From contig NC_134031.1 in assembly GCF_964204645.1 (NCBI RefSeq), positions 19,093,307 to 19,157,306 on the forward strand: a stretch of DNA of 64,000 nucleotides, read 5' to 3'. Each line of letters starts with the position of its first letter. Positions within the stretch are counted from its first letter, which is position 1. The position numbers and the translations under genes are program-made. Of the stretch, positions 49,111-60,700 are shown one piece after another. The notes under the pieces were generated by a model that saw only the letters and a list, made by a program, of their open reading frames with translations, did not search any database and was not told where the DNA came from. This DNA is from Tubulanus polymorphus (Eukaryota > Nemertea > Palaeonemertea > Tubulaniformes > Tubulanidae).

Positions 49111-50900
49111 ATTAAAATCTAGAAAGAAAAAAACATTTGTGACCGTTGATTAAGTATGCAAGCAACCCGTAGGTAGGACGTTGCCATCAAAAGTGTATGA
49201 TCTTCGTCCATGGCTAGGTAGCTATTTCAACAAAGCGTATGTACTTAATGAATCCAAATACACCAAGTTTCACTAGTATTTGGTCTTTTTTATTTGACCT
49301 GGCCGACCTGGCAAAATTCCTAATGATTCTAGGGATTTTGTCTACATCCAGCCTTTATGATGGTTATTTTTGCTGACAACCAAAATAACAAACAAGTCAA
49401 ATACATGAATAGCAAAACCTTTATTACACTCAAGACCAATAGACAGATCAATAGCTTGCAGATGTGTATGTTTGTGTTTGTCAATGAGAAGGTGAAATAT
49501 TGTCATAAGGTGTCATGAACGATATAGTGTAAAGAACCTAGAAAAAGCTCTATTTTTTGTGTGCGTACTTAAAGAACGGTCAGTTTTCTACCTATGGTTT
49601 TTCCCTGTATCTGTGTAGATATAAATACATGAATAAACATATATGTGTTAATATGCAATAACTACCAAATAATATGAACAGATGATATTTTTCTCGATGA
49701 ATTCAGAGACCAACGCCTCACATATATCTCTCCTGATACTTTCTGTGACGTGAATGAAGTCGTCATGCTGCTACTGTGCAACTCGCTTGGCGCGCCTTTC
49801 AAGAAACTTGTCCCGAGCATATTTCATTAGATTTTGACGTAGAAATGTCAGAGATGTGATTGTAATATATAGAAAAGGTGTTTAATAGCTGTGTAGAGAG
49901 GTTTATGAGTTGCATTACTTAACGTAGAGTTAGAATCCCTTTATTTTCGATGAAAGTCCCAGCGTCAAAGTTCCAATGTTAAACAACCAGCTCCACGCTC
50001 TACCGCGCGCACTCACAACTACTGAGCACTTATTACATACTAGTATATATATATAGATATGCACCCTTCGCTTGATGCCTGAATACGTATCAGTCGAGAA
50101 GAAGGATCCGTTTTTACGAAATAATCGCTGCCTTTTACATATGTAAGCGGCCTTTCATTAAGTCCATGTACGTAGAGGGTCAAAAGCCTATTTCCCTATT
50201 ACATAGTGCTTGAAATCACGTAAATTGGGAAAAGTGAGTTTGAAATCGGTAAATACATCATGAATGGCCCCTTTGTCCAATATTGTGAATTTAGCCGGGG
50301 TTTTATAAGTATGAATTTTTGTCTGTCGACGGTTGTGAAACTTTTCAATATATTTCCGTTCATGAAAAACGAAATGATCCGCAGACAAAATTTTCATCAG
50401 TGAAAAGCCTCAAATTATTTCATCCGTCTTGTAAAATACGCACAGTAAACGATGATTTTCTCCGATGTATTTTGTCGTCCACAATCAATTATTGTCCGTC
50501 TGCCATACGATGATATGATATATAACGTAGCCAGGTCGATATCTGGTTCGTTTCTCTTTGTTGGCGTTATCGAAATGACTTGTTATGTATCGTACTTAAA
50601 GAAAACCGTTAGATCTTACTGCAACTATGTGTTCGTGTAAATATGATAAAAGGTGTGAGGTGATCGATCAGAATATCTAAATATTTTTCGGCTATTGTGT
50701 TTGAAAAGTGGTTGTTGTTCATTCTGTAAATTCTATTTATGATAAGCAATTATTACACGCGGGGTAGAAATATGAACGCTTTGAGGTCGATTTGTGAGTT
50801 TTGGCATTTTCAATAATTTCTAACTAAGGAACTAAATTTTTGGGACGTAGATGGAACTGAATTCGACATCAAAGTCAAATTAATTAAACTCACAAATGTT
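49111..50900. other. CAMTA 3' UTR and downstream, no other gene seen
   Basis: Non-coding AT-rich sequence. Several AATAAA-like signals occur; the first good one is 49632-49637. Short frames at 50188-50640 have no exon context or recognisable family. Confidence 0.5.
49632..49637 (+). terminator. Possible CAMTA poly(A) signal
   Basis: AATAAA about 520 nt after the predicted stop at 49108-49110. Later signals exist, so this may be one of several alternatives. Confidence 0.35.
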
Positions 50901-50908
50901 AATATCAG

Positions 50909-51020
50909 GAGCCAGTTTTATAGCTCTCAGTTTGACCATTCGGTTAAAAGATCGAAAATGAACTAACTGTTAACTCATATCGTCAATTTGAACCCTATCA
51001 CTGAGGAACCAGGTTCAGTA
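50909..51020. mobile_element. Foldback MITE family A copy
   Basis: GGAGCCAGTTTTATAGCTCTC and CACTGAGGAACCAGGTTC are degenerate inverted ends. The internal GAAAATGAACTAACTGTTAACTC is shared with 15965-16082 and 30418-30533. Confidence 0.6.
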
Positions 51021-52940
51021 TGCTAGATGGCTGTGTATGAAAGTGTGGGCATGATGTGTCTAACACGAGGCATATTCCACAAGTTGTGGATGATTTGAAT
51101 CAAATTTTCTGAAATGATAAATTTGTAATCGGTTCCAGAGGTCAAGAGACTGAAAACTGCTGCATCTAAATTGAATTCAAAAATACTGAACTATGTCACC
51201 ATATTGTTGCCGTTTCAATAACTCAACTCAACTCGCCCACAAGTCGACCTAAGCATTTACCCCCAACAATTTATGTACTTACTGTACATAAAAGTCATAT
51301 ATTTGTATTCAAGTATTTTAAGGATTCGGGCATTATTCGATCAGTCTGATATTACTACTGGTGGTGACGATTAGATATTGTAATGACTGATTTTTGTTTG
51401 TGTTTCTAGTGAGAAAAAAGTGAATATATGTAACTATAAGAACTCTGTGATTCATTCGCGAAAACACGGCAGAAAATCAAGTGGTTGCCCGCCAAATACG
51501 TTGCGTAAAACATCGGCTACTTCGATGCCAAAAACTGTTCACTAGCGACAACTATTATCAATCATGTAATCAATTAGTCGATCCAAATGGACGCGACACA
51601 TGATACCAAATTAGGTGACAAGTTGATGAACGCGGAATTACTGGCGCGCTCGGCGGCCTTGTTGCCGTAACCGCGTGAAATACGCTCGGGTGTATTTGTT
51701 GCTGCGTACTTGTCGCTAGTGTGCGGCCGTTGTCAAACTACTCTCCCGAGTTGTGATGTATGGATATTAGTAACTTGTTCCTCCTCGATGATAGTGTTAT
51801 TTGAGTGTAGATATAGTCTATAAACTGTAATGTTATTTATTGTACATAACTTTAAAAGAATACCAACTTTACCCTATCTCTCAATTTATCCATATCTATA
51901 TATGTATATTGTACGTTCATCCAAGTTTTTCCTCGTACGTCCCGTCTTAAAACTTCTCCAATTTTTCTAACTATAAAATACATAATCGACGTAGTATCAT
52001 ATATTTATACCCGAAAGTGTAAATATCACGATGCTGCCTCCTCGTCAAATATACAGTTATCTATTTATTACATATGCAGGGATGGCGTGGAGGTTCGGTC
52101 TGGATATGTGATCACTCCCGCCAAGTCGAGGGTAAGGGGTAATGTTCGCATGCATGTAATAAATCGATGACACTGCTTATATTTCTATTAATTGCCAGAA
52201 TTCGTAATTGTTTTTGTTTTTCATGTTTTTAATAATTCTACGTGTATTTCTTGTATATTTTTCTCTCTCCCTGTTCTTGTTCCAAACTGTTTTTCCCGCA
52301 TGCAACAGCAGCAGCAGCATCGGAACCGGCGAAATTCATGATTTTGTGATGAAGTTTTTCAATACGTTGTTTTTTTCGTAATTGTGTTTGTACATATACG
52401 ATATATCCATCCATATCTATATATTGAATTATTATTGCTATATATTCAAATTTAAATCCTCGATTTGTTGAAGAATTCGTTGTTCCATAATTCATCAACA
52501 GTCGTTATTTTACTGTATATTGTTTTGATCAGATTGATAAGAATGATTATTTATGATGCCATATTTTCATACCGAGCTTGAATTGACCCAGTTTCATGCT
52601 TGTTAAGTTGAAGATTGACCAGAAACATAAGCCGCGTCTACACTACGTTATTAAGAACGTTCCGAATTAAGCCTGCTCCAACTTAAAACTGGCATTTACA
52701 CACTGGAGATTGATTGAAACTTTCGTGAATAAAATAATTATGACCCTCCTCAGTCAGGCTTTGCTTGTAACTATGGAACTGGGTCCATGAGCTTGATTTT
52801 GAAAATTGTCTCTGGTGTTTCAAAGTTTCTGATATAATTATTTTGTGATATTAATGTGTAATGTAAATACTGTAGAGTTGATTTGATCCATTCTTCTCAT
52901 TTGATAAACTTTTCCTCATCATTGCTTATCGTATCTCACA
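51021..52940. other. Intergenic stretch, no gene seen
   Basis: AT-rich. A GC-richer segment near 51600-51740 (GGCGCGCTCGGCGGCC) has no convincing ORF. A degenerate family A end (CTATGGAACTGGGTCCATG) occurs near 52770. Confidence 0.45.
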
Positions 52941-52948
52941 GTTTTATA

Positions 52949-53118
52949 TGGGGTCATTCATTTATTACGTACGCATTAGGGTAGGGGGAGGGGTCAGTGC
53001 AATTGCGTAATGTAATGCTTAATGTATATGAGAAAATGGCCGATTTTGCGTACAGAGGGGGAGGAAGGGGGTTGAAAAATTCAAATTATATGCGTACGTA
53101 ATCAATGAATGATCCCTA
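52949..53118. mobile_element. MITE with 26-bp terminal inverted repeats
   Basis: GGGGTCATTCATTTATTACG plus TACGCA at the left is mirrored by TGCGTA plus CGTAATCAATGAATGATCCC at the right, 170 bp overall. It is flanked by TA on both sides, the target duplication of Tc1/mariner-type elements. The centre is G-rich (GGGTAGGGGGAGGGG). No ORF. Confidence 0.82.
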
Positions 53119-53149
53119 ATTGAAAGTCACTGTTTCTGTAAAGGATGAT

Positions 53150-53375
53150 TTTCCCCATACCTGCCCGGACCAAACCCGTCAAATTAGGCACATTCACAGG
53201 TAAATGACTCATTCACTATCAAAATGATGCTGTGGCAAGCAAGGCGAGACCAGTTACATGTAGCACGTAGAAACTTGACCTGCACTAAATTTTGAGCAGA
53301 CCAAATATGGCCCTTGTCAGCCTTTGAACAGGTTGATTAGCCATGGTCTAAAATGCTTGTGTGATTGCGGCTTAG
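53150..53375. mobile_element. Family B foldback copy, reverse orientation
   Basis: Starts CCTGCCCGGACCAAACCCGT, contains AAAATGATGCTGTGGCAAGC in common with 29650-29800, and ends GTGTGATTGCGGCTTAG, the reverse complement of the family B start seen at 39370. Confidence 0.6.
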
Positions 53376-56300
53376 GTTTTGTTACCGATATCAAGGAAAG
53401 ATTCTTCTTCAGTGGTTTGATGTCTGAATAACTGCAATCTTTTGTAGAGGTGGTCTATAATTATAGTTTCTCTAGTATCACTAGTTTTAGTGCAATCATT
53501 TCAAAAAGATACCAAAATTTCATCGTGATATCGTTGGCTTCGGTGAAATGTTCGTTTTGGAAACTTTTTGCTTCTTTGTTCGCAATTTTTGTAATAAAGG
53601 TCCTCGAAAGGTTTTTCCACGTGGAGAAATACCAGCACACAGCGTCGACACAGGTCGTCATATTTTAAAATGAATATAAATTGTATAGAATGTAGTTTAA
53701 CAATTAGCAGAGCCTATATATAAATCATAACCATATTTATCGATGAAATTTGTTATTTGAGAAAAAAGTCGTTTGTGGATCTTCTTGATGAAGCCAGAGA
53801 AAATTTTATGTACGTACAATTCGAGGTTAGAATTTGAAAAATTTTGATCTTTCATATTTATTGAAATTTGTAGAAAGCCCTGGTGGCTATATAGCGTTGT
53901 ATTAGCTGAAAATTCATGTAGCGTCGATACTGGTAAATTGTGAACTAATTCTGGGACCAGTTTCACTAAGACTGAGCTGCCGACTGTTCCTAATTTTCAG
54001 TATTTTATAATGAGAAATACTGATTTGATTTGTTCGATGCATACAGAAATATGGAAGAAGTTACTGAGGGTCTGACTGTTGATTATTGATTAATTTGGAC
54101 ACTTTCTTTCATATTTCGATGAAATGTTACTGAAAAAAATTCAATTTGTTACCGATTGCACTTTTCAGAGGTTGGCAGCTCTGCAAAGAAGTTATTGAGA
54201 CTAAGGCAGGTTTTGATTGAATGTATTCCGGTATAAGAATTACAAACTCTGCTGCTTCTATCACGTTTACAGATTCTGCTATTCCGGAATTAGGTAGAGC
54301 ATGTTGTTCCAAGCGATATGGCACCAGCAGAGAATTCCGCAATCGGTAGAGACCAATCGAAACTTGCGTAAATTTTCATTTCCGTTGTTATATCTATTGC
54401 TTTCGTGAAAAAGCGGACCCAGAATTTAGGAAAATTGCATAAATAAAGTCTTCATTCGATACGCAACAATAATCCCGGTGAAACAGGGTTGTTCCGTCTG
54501 ATGGAGCGAGACGGAAATATTTTGGCCTTTTTAGTTTGAAAGAAGTGTCTTAAAAGTTCAACTAGAGCAGAAATCAACTTATGGCAGTGCTCACTTCGGT
54601 AACTATCAGAGACACATATCATTTCTGTTTCAGAGTGTCAGTTGCGTAGTTGTGCATTGTAAAATTGAACTGATTTAAGTGCACTTCATCGTTTAATCGA
54701 CAACAGGCCAAAAATTTGCTACCAGCCATTTATCGCAGACGCGCGAAGTAAAACTCTCTCTGCGATCGGTAAAATTTTGCTCGTTACAAGCAGAAAATCA
54801 AGAGATTATTTCAGATAACCTGGTGAATAGGATATATACCTAATAAACACGAAATATACTGTTACACAAATTCATTTGTAAATTGTAAATAATGAAGAAT
54901 GAATTTTGTGCGTTGTTGTACACTTTGAAGCCTTATCTCGTTATTATAATTATTATAGCTGTAATATCGGCTAGTGTTAGCATTTTTTATATTTTTCTCT
55001 GACATTTATCATTGTTGTTGTTACCGTGGTTACTACCGGGTTATCCGCCTGCCAAATTTGTTCGTCAACTCGTAGTAGTGGTATTTATTAATAGTAGTAA
55101 TCAAAAATTGTAAATGATGATTATGGATATGATTTCATCATTCGAATGAGATTGTGAACTGTGTAAATGCTACTACTGTAGAATTATTTTTGAAGATCTG
55201 TTATTAAAGAAATATTTCGAATTTTTTTCCAGTTCATCGGTATCAATGTACTATGTTATTGTAATTTTATGGATTAATTAAAAGCGATTACGTTCTAAAA
55301 TGTAACTTTGCGGAGTTGAAGTGAATTCTTACGTCGACTGGATATTTGGTCTCAAATAGTAAGCATTGTTCTTGCAATTGAGAGAATCGCGAAGGAGTTT
55401 CTTTAAATCTTACTTCATTTCCTCCTTTGGCATGTGAGTTATCACTACGCTGTCACTTTATCGATGTTAATTACAATCGCTAGAATAGTTCTCAAAATAT
55501 TGGTCTCCTTCAACAAAGCTTTTAAATTGATGGAATAAAATCATATTGATGATTACAATGTATGGAAGATGACAATGTCAATTAAATCTCGCATCGTTGA
55601 CACCATCTAGACCCTGAGATTTTACAAATAAAACAAGTTGATTCCATCCAATAAATATCAAAACATGTCATACCATTAGTCTTATTTGTTAAATTTTTAA
55701 ATTCATCAGCTCAATTTTCTATTAATTTGATAAGAAATAATAATACATAACAAAAATATACATGGTCAGTTGTTGCCCTTTTATGAAATGTCTATCCGAC
55801 ATGATTTTCATTGGAATAACTGTCCTGGTTTAAATACCCTTCAGGATCTATTCAGGGTCAAATACCCAATTCTTATACTTAATAGAGGAGCAAGAGATGA
55901 CAAGGGATGCAGGAACAACAACCGATTTCAACTACAAACTTGTCCCGAAGGATATTCTTCACATCCAAACATTCAACTTAAAACACAGCTTAAATAAATG
56001 ATAACAACATGGATTTCATCTTTGATGAACGTACATGATTACTTCGTGAGTTCGTTGAAAAAATAGGTTATGGGTACAGTCAAGATAAACTTAGTTCTAA
56101 ATTCAACAGCAAGTAAAAACAACACATAAGATAAAATATAAATCAACAAATATCTATAAATATTTGTAGAAAAGCTTTAACTATTCTAATTAAATTGCAT
56201 GAGTTATTGGTATAACTTTACTTTAAAAGCATTGCTCTTTAGTAAAAAATATTGGACGGAATTTCTAGTACATAATACATGCATATTAAATCTCATTGCC

Positions 56301-56400
56301 ACCACAGACATATGGAAGCCTTTTAAATTATTCACCTCAAATGAAAACTATCAGGGACTTGGATCTTGGATTACACTGTTGTGTGCTTTAACGTGACTTC
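53376..56400. other. Intergenic stretch, no gene seen
   Basis: AT-rich with only short frames. Frames at 53450-53966, 54127-54342 and 55770-55997 lack family signatures and splice context. An AATAAA lies near 54441. Confidence 0.45.
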
Positions 56401-56650
56401 AGACCCAGTTGCACAGTTGTGCGAGTTTGATTTGGCTCTGGATCCAGTGGCTTAGTTTGACTTTGAACCCAGTTCGACAGTTCTGCAGGTTGTTGGATTT
56501 TACTCTGGACCCAGTAACATAGCTCAGTGGACTCCGGAGTAAATACATGTATCAGCAAATAGAGCCCTCACAACTGTCGGTCAATTCAGATGAATTCAAC
56601 CCAGATCCAGCGGCAACTTAAACCCACATTTGTATAGAACTGGGTTCAGA
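56400..56650. repeat. Family A-related repeat cluster
   Basis: Three direct occurrences of (A/G)ACCCAGT(T/A) at about 56403, 56478 and 56508 and an inverted GAACTGGGTTCAG at the right end. It reads like an expanded or nested family A foldback. Confidence 0.45.
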
Positions 56651-57790
56651 AGACGTGCATTCCAATCCATCCTAGTAAAGATTACTCGCGACAAACAGAT
56701 AACTTTTGAGTTAAATAAAAACGCCCAATAATCGTCTGACCCGGTGATCAGACCTGGGAGTAATCATTTGAAATGCTTACTCCAAGATCAGACCAAGGTT
56801 AGCCACAACTATTGGATGGTCTATCAGTTTTAGAAGGAAGTTGTAAAGCAGTCAGCAGGTTTTCTAAATAACTGTTATTGCTACCATAACTAATTGCGTA
56901 AATAGTTAATAATCAATATATCAATGATTATCTATATCAATTTTATAACCCTGAGCAACTGTGTATGTGGAGTATCTTTTTATTTAATATAAGCCTCATC
57001 TAATAAGTGATTCATAGATTCAGTTATGCTGGTTGCATGTTTATGATAACATCTTAAAATCTTCTCAATCTTCCTACGTTTAACAAACAGCATAACAAAC
57101 AATTGATTTGAATGTGATAAGTTGATTATTCACACAGCACTGTCTCGTTAATGAGATATTTGATACCGTATTGGTTACGTTAGAAATTGTTTCATTCATC
57201 GAATTCTAGTCTCAACTATCACTGCAAAACACTACCTGTTTTAACTAAACTTCTGACATCCATCTAGAATTCTACGCAAACCAAACGCTGCAAAAAGTAC
57301 TAACTTCTAACACTAACCAAGCTGAAGGTTATGATGCAATATTCTTAAGATGGGAAAAATATGTTCAAAATCTAGTCATGTCTATAAAACCTTTCACTCT
57401 TTCAAATATATCACAGTAAGCTTTGACTCTGAAGTGGTTATTTCGATAGTTATGATCTAAGAAAAGATGACAGGAATGTTTTTAGTAAACTCATAATAAT
57501 AATATCGAGAACGACAACATTGGAAGAAGCGCCAATATGACAGAGGCCTTTGAAAAACAAAGTATAAAACCTAAAAGTTGCTCTATAAGTAAATAGTCAT
57601 CGTATATATGCTGCTATCATTAAAACGCTTGATATTTCAACTATAAAACGTGATGATCATCGGTGGAAAGGTTTAAGTCAAGTACTGGAATGTGCTGAAT
57701 AACGATACTATGATGTGTAAGATGAGATCATTTAACACGTAATCAATTCAATAAATCAGTTGATCGTCAGTAACTGATAAATGGTTTTGT
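56651..57790. other. Intergenic stretch downstream of TTLL10, nothing recognised
   Basis: AT-rich, with no frame resembling a protein and no strong repeat seen. Confidence 0.45.
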
Positions 57791-57791
57791 G

Positions 57792-57797
57792 TTTATT
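57792..57797 (-). terminator. TTLL10 poly(A) signal
   Basis: AATAAA on the minus strand, starting 1 nt after the TAA stop (57801-57799). If used, the 3' UTR would be only about 20-30 nt. Confidence 0.4.
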
Positions 57798-57798
57798 A

Positions 57799-60700
57799 TT
57801 AGTTACCGCGTGAACTGCTATCTGCTTTACTATTCCTTCTACTCGTTTTACCGTTACCTGTGTCACCGTGAGTCATCTTTAATTTGACGGAATCGGAGCC
57901 ACTCCCGCCCCCTGACGACTGAATCGCCGTCGCCTTCGTACTGGTCGGTTTCTCAGCTATAGACGAAGAGGCGTTGCTAAACGACGAACGGGCGTTGATC
58001 TTTGGGAGATTGATGGCTTGATGGTAGGGACTAGAGTTAGCGCGCGGTCGCACGCTCAATTCGACCGGTTCTTTGACCGGTGAAATGCTGCCGCTGCGGG
58101 TTTGCCGAGCCGGAGAGACGGAAGCTCGTCGGGAAGACGTCGTCGAATCGCGACGTTGTTGATCTCCGTTGTAGATCAGTTCGAACGTATGCGACGTTTT
58201 CAGCGGAAGTATCGGCTGGTTTTTACGCGCCTTGTCGAAACATTCCAAACTCATCCCTGCAAAAAACGGACACAAACATTAAATAATTATACAGAAACAT
58301 AAAAACATTGATTATAGAGTATTAGAGTTTGGATCAGGCAATGTGTTATAATAGGTTAGGCCAAGTATAGTTAGTTACCTAATTGTTGGTGGTAAGCTTT
58401 TCTAATCGGATGGGCTTATACCAACATGTGGTTTGTGAAAATATTTGGTCGTGAAACTAAACCACAGACGGGTTACTGACTTGGTGAAAAAGCAATGAGC
58501 TGGTATCTAGTGGGGTCTAATGTTTAGAGCGCTTTGCTAACACTCCCGCGTTTTTGAAGTTGAATTCCGATTTTTGTGAATGTCACTTTAAAGTACAGCC
58601 CATGAAATGGGAGCTAGAAAAGATCGCTCTTCCGAAGTTAAAGTCATAACTTAAGTCGAACTGGATCCACTCACCTATAGTCTGTTCAATAATAGGTGGC
58701 AGCACATCCTTCAACACTTCGCAGTTTATATTCAATGCAGGATTGATATTGATTTCGATCAACCAAACTTTCATGTTGTCATCGATCATAAAATCGAATC
58801 CGTAGATAGCGAAGAATCCGACTTTTGAGCCGAGTTTGTGTCGAACGCACTCAAAACAATGACGCATTATCTTCTGCATTTGTTTCTGAAAATACAAACT
58901 AAGTCTTAACAAAATTTTTCTGGTCTAAAATGTTAAAATCAATTGATTTTTCATGAATCACGTATTGATAAAGAAACACGCGTTCAATGGCAAAATTCCA
59001 AGTTTTCCCTAAGTTTTAGCCAAAATTTGTCAAATTCCCTGATTTTTTTAGAATCACTTAGTTTTCCACGTTTTTGGGAAAATTGGTTAGCCACCCTGTA
59101 TGAAATCAAAAGCCAGTCTTAAATCTAAGCCTCGACCCAGGGCACACAGCTGACACAGGGCACACAGTAGAAGTATGAACTGAATGTCACTAATCATTCA
59201 AATCAAAGCTGAAAACGTTCGTTTTCAAAAGAATTGACATTTTCATGTGTGTGACTCGTTCATAGGAAGTACATTAAACATTGCCTTCCAGTGAAAAAGG
59301 CACTTTAAAACTTAAAGCATTATCACGAGCATCTTCTTCATACTTACGGCTAATACATTAAAAACCCAGTCTTTCTGTAAACCTTTCTCAGGAGCGACTT
59401 TCTCATTGATATATTCATTAAAACGTTCCTCGCTCCACACCGTGTCTTCCTTCATTTCTTTATACATCGGATCTTTCTTTTGAATATACTGTTCAAAATA
59501 CAAAACCACATACAGAATGAATCAGTCATAATAAGACTATTAACCCCTTATAGGTTTTGGACGTATCTTTCACGTCAATAGAAGTTCAATTTAACCCTTT
59601 CAGTGCTCACTAATACCCTAAAGTGCGGGAGATAATTTGAATTTTTTTTAGACATTCCAGCCCAGTGTGTCGAATTACGGGCTGTAGTGCGTCTACACAG
59701 TGCAGTGTATTGTTATTTACTAAGTGTTTGACAGGTACTGCCATCATTCATTAGAGATAAAAAGTAATTACTACTAAAATCTGTCACGGAATGGAAATTT
59801 TCCTCTGATTCAATAGATAAACTCACAATGAGATCGTTATGTCTTTATTACTAGAACAGACCATCGCTGATTTATACACCGCACTGCAGTGTAAACACAC
59901 AGAAAGGGTTAACCGTAGCTATAAATGAGTACCTGATTGGTAAGATGAGTTGTCATATCCGCGTCATCTTTATTATATTTATGAATCGACAGACGTAGAT
60001 ATCCACCGTGGTAGTATAACATGAACGGACTCGTACTGGGAATCATCATATACGCGCGGATATCGAACTTCTTACCCTCAACGAGTAACGGATCGTTGAT
60101 GTACCTCTGAACGATTCGCGGCATTCGTCTGATCGTCAACTTGCGTCCGGGTTGATTCTCCGAACGCTCGTCTCGTTCTTGTATCGTTTTCTTTATTTCG
60201 TCCAAGTTGCGAAACAAATAAATGCCTTTCCCTTGATTCAGACCGGTCGGTTTACAAATCCATATTTCACCATCTGCAGAAATAAACAGTGAACATTCTA
60301 AATATTTACTTTAATCAGTCGAAAAGGTTGGTTACACTGAACATGTAAACAACCAAAATGAGCCAAGACCAGTCTTACATCTTCAAATGGACCCTGTACC
60401 TTACTGATATGAGTGTTGGCTTAATAAAAAAAGCTCAGTTAAACATAAAAAAGTACATTTCGATTTCATCAAAAGTTTAAGCTTAACAAGGTTAAGTTTT
60501 TATTGGTGTCTTCATTGAAATCATGAAGTAACAAATAAACAAATATTCGAAGTCTGCTCCTGAGTTTATTATTTTCTAAGGTGGATTTGATTCTATTCCA
60601 GGAGTGCTATCCAAGTAAGGGTCCGATAAGAACGACTGAACCAGTTGAATATCTCCTAATCTCATTATCACACTCACCATTGTAGGTTTCTAAAAATCGT

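Noticed and set aside
55770-55997. 75-codon frame downstream of CAMTA
   Set aside because: Low complexity, no homology that I recognise, AT-rich non-coding surroundings.
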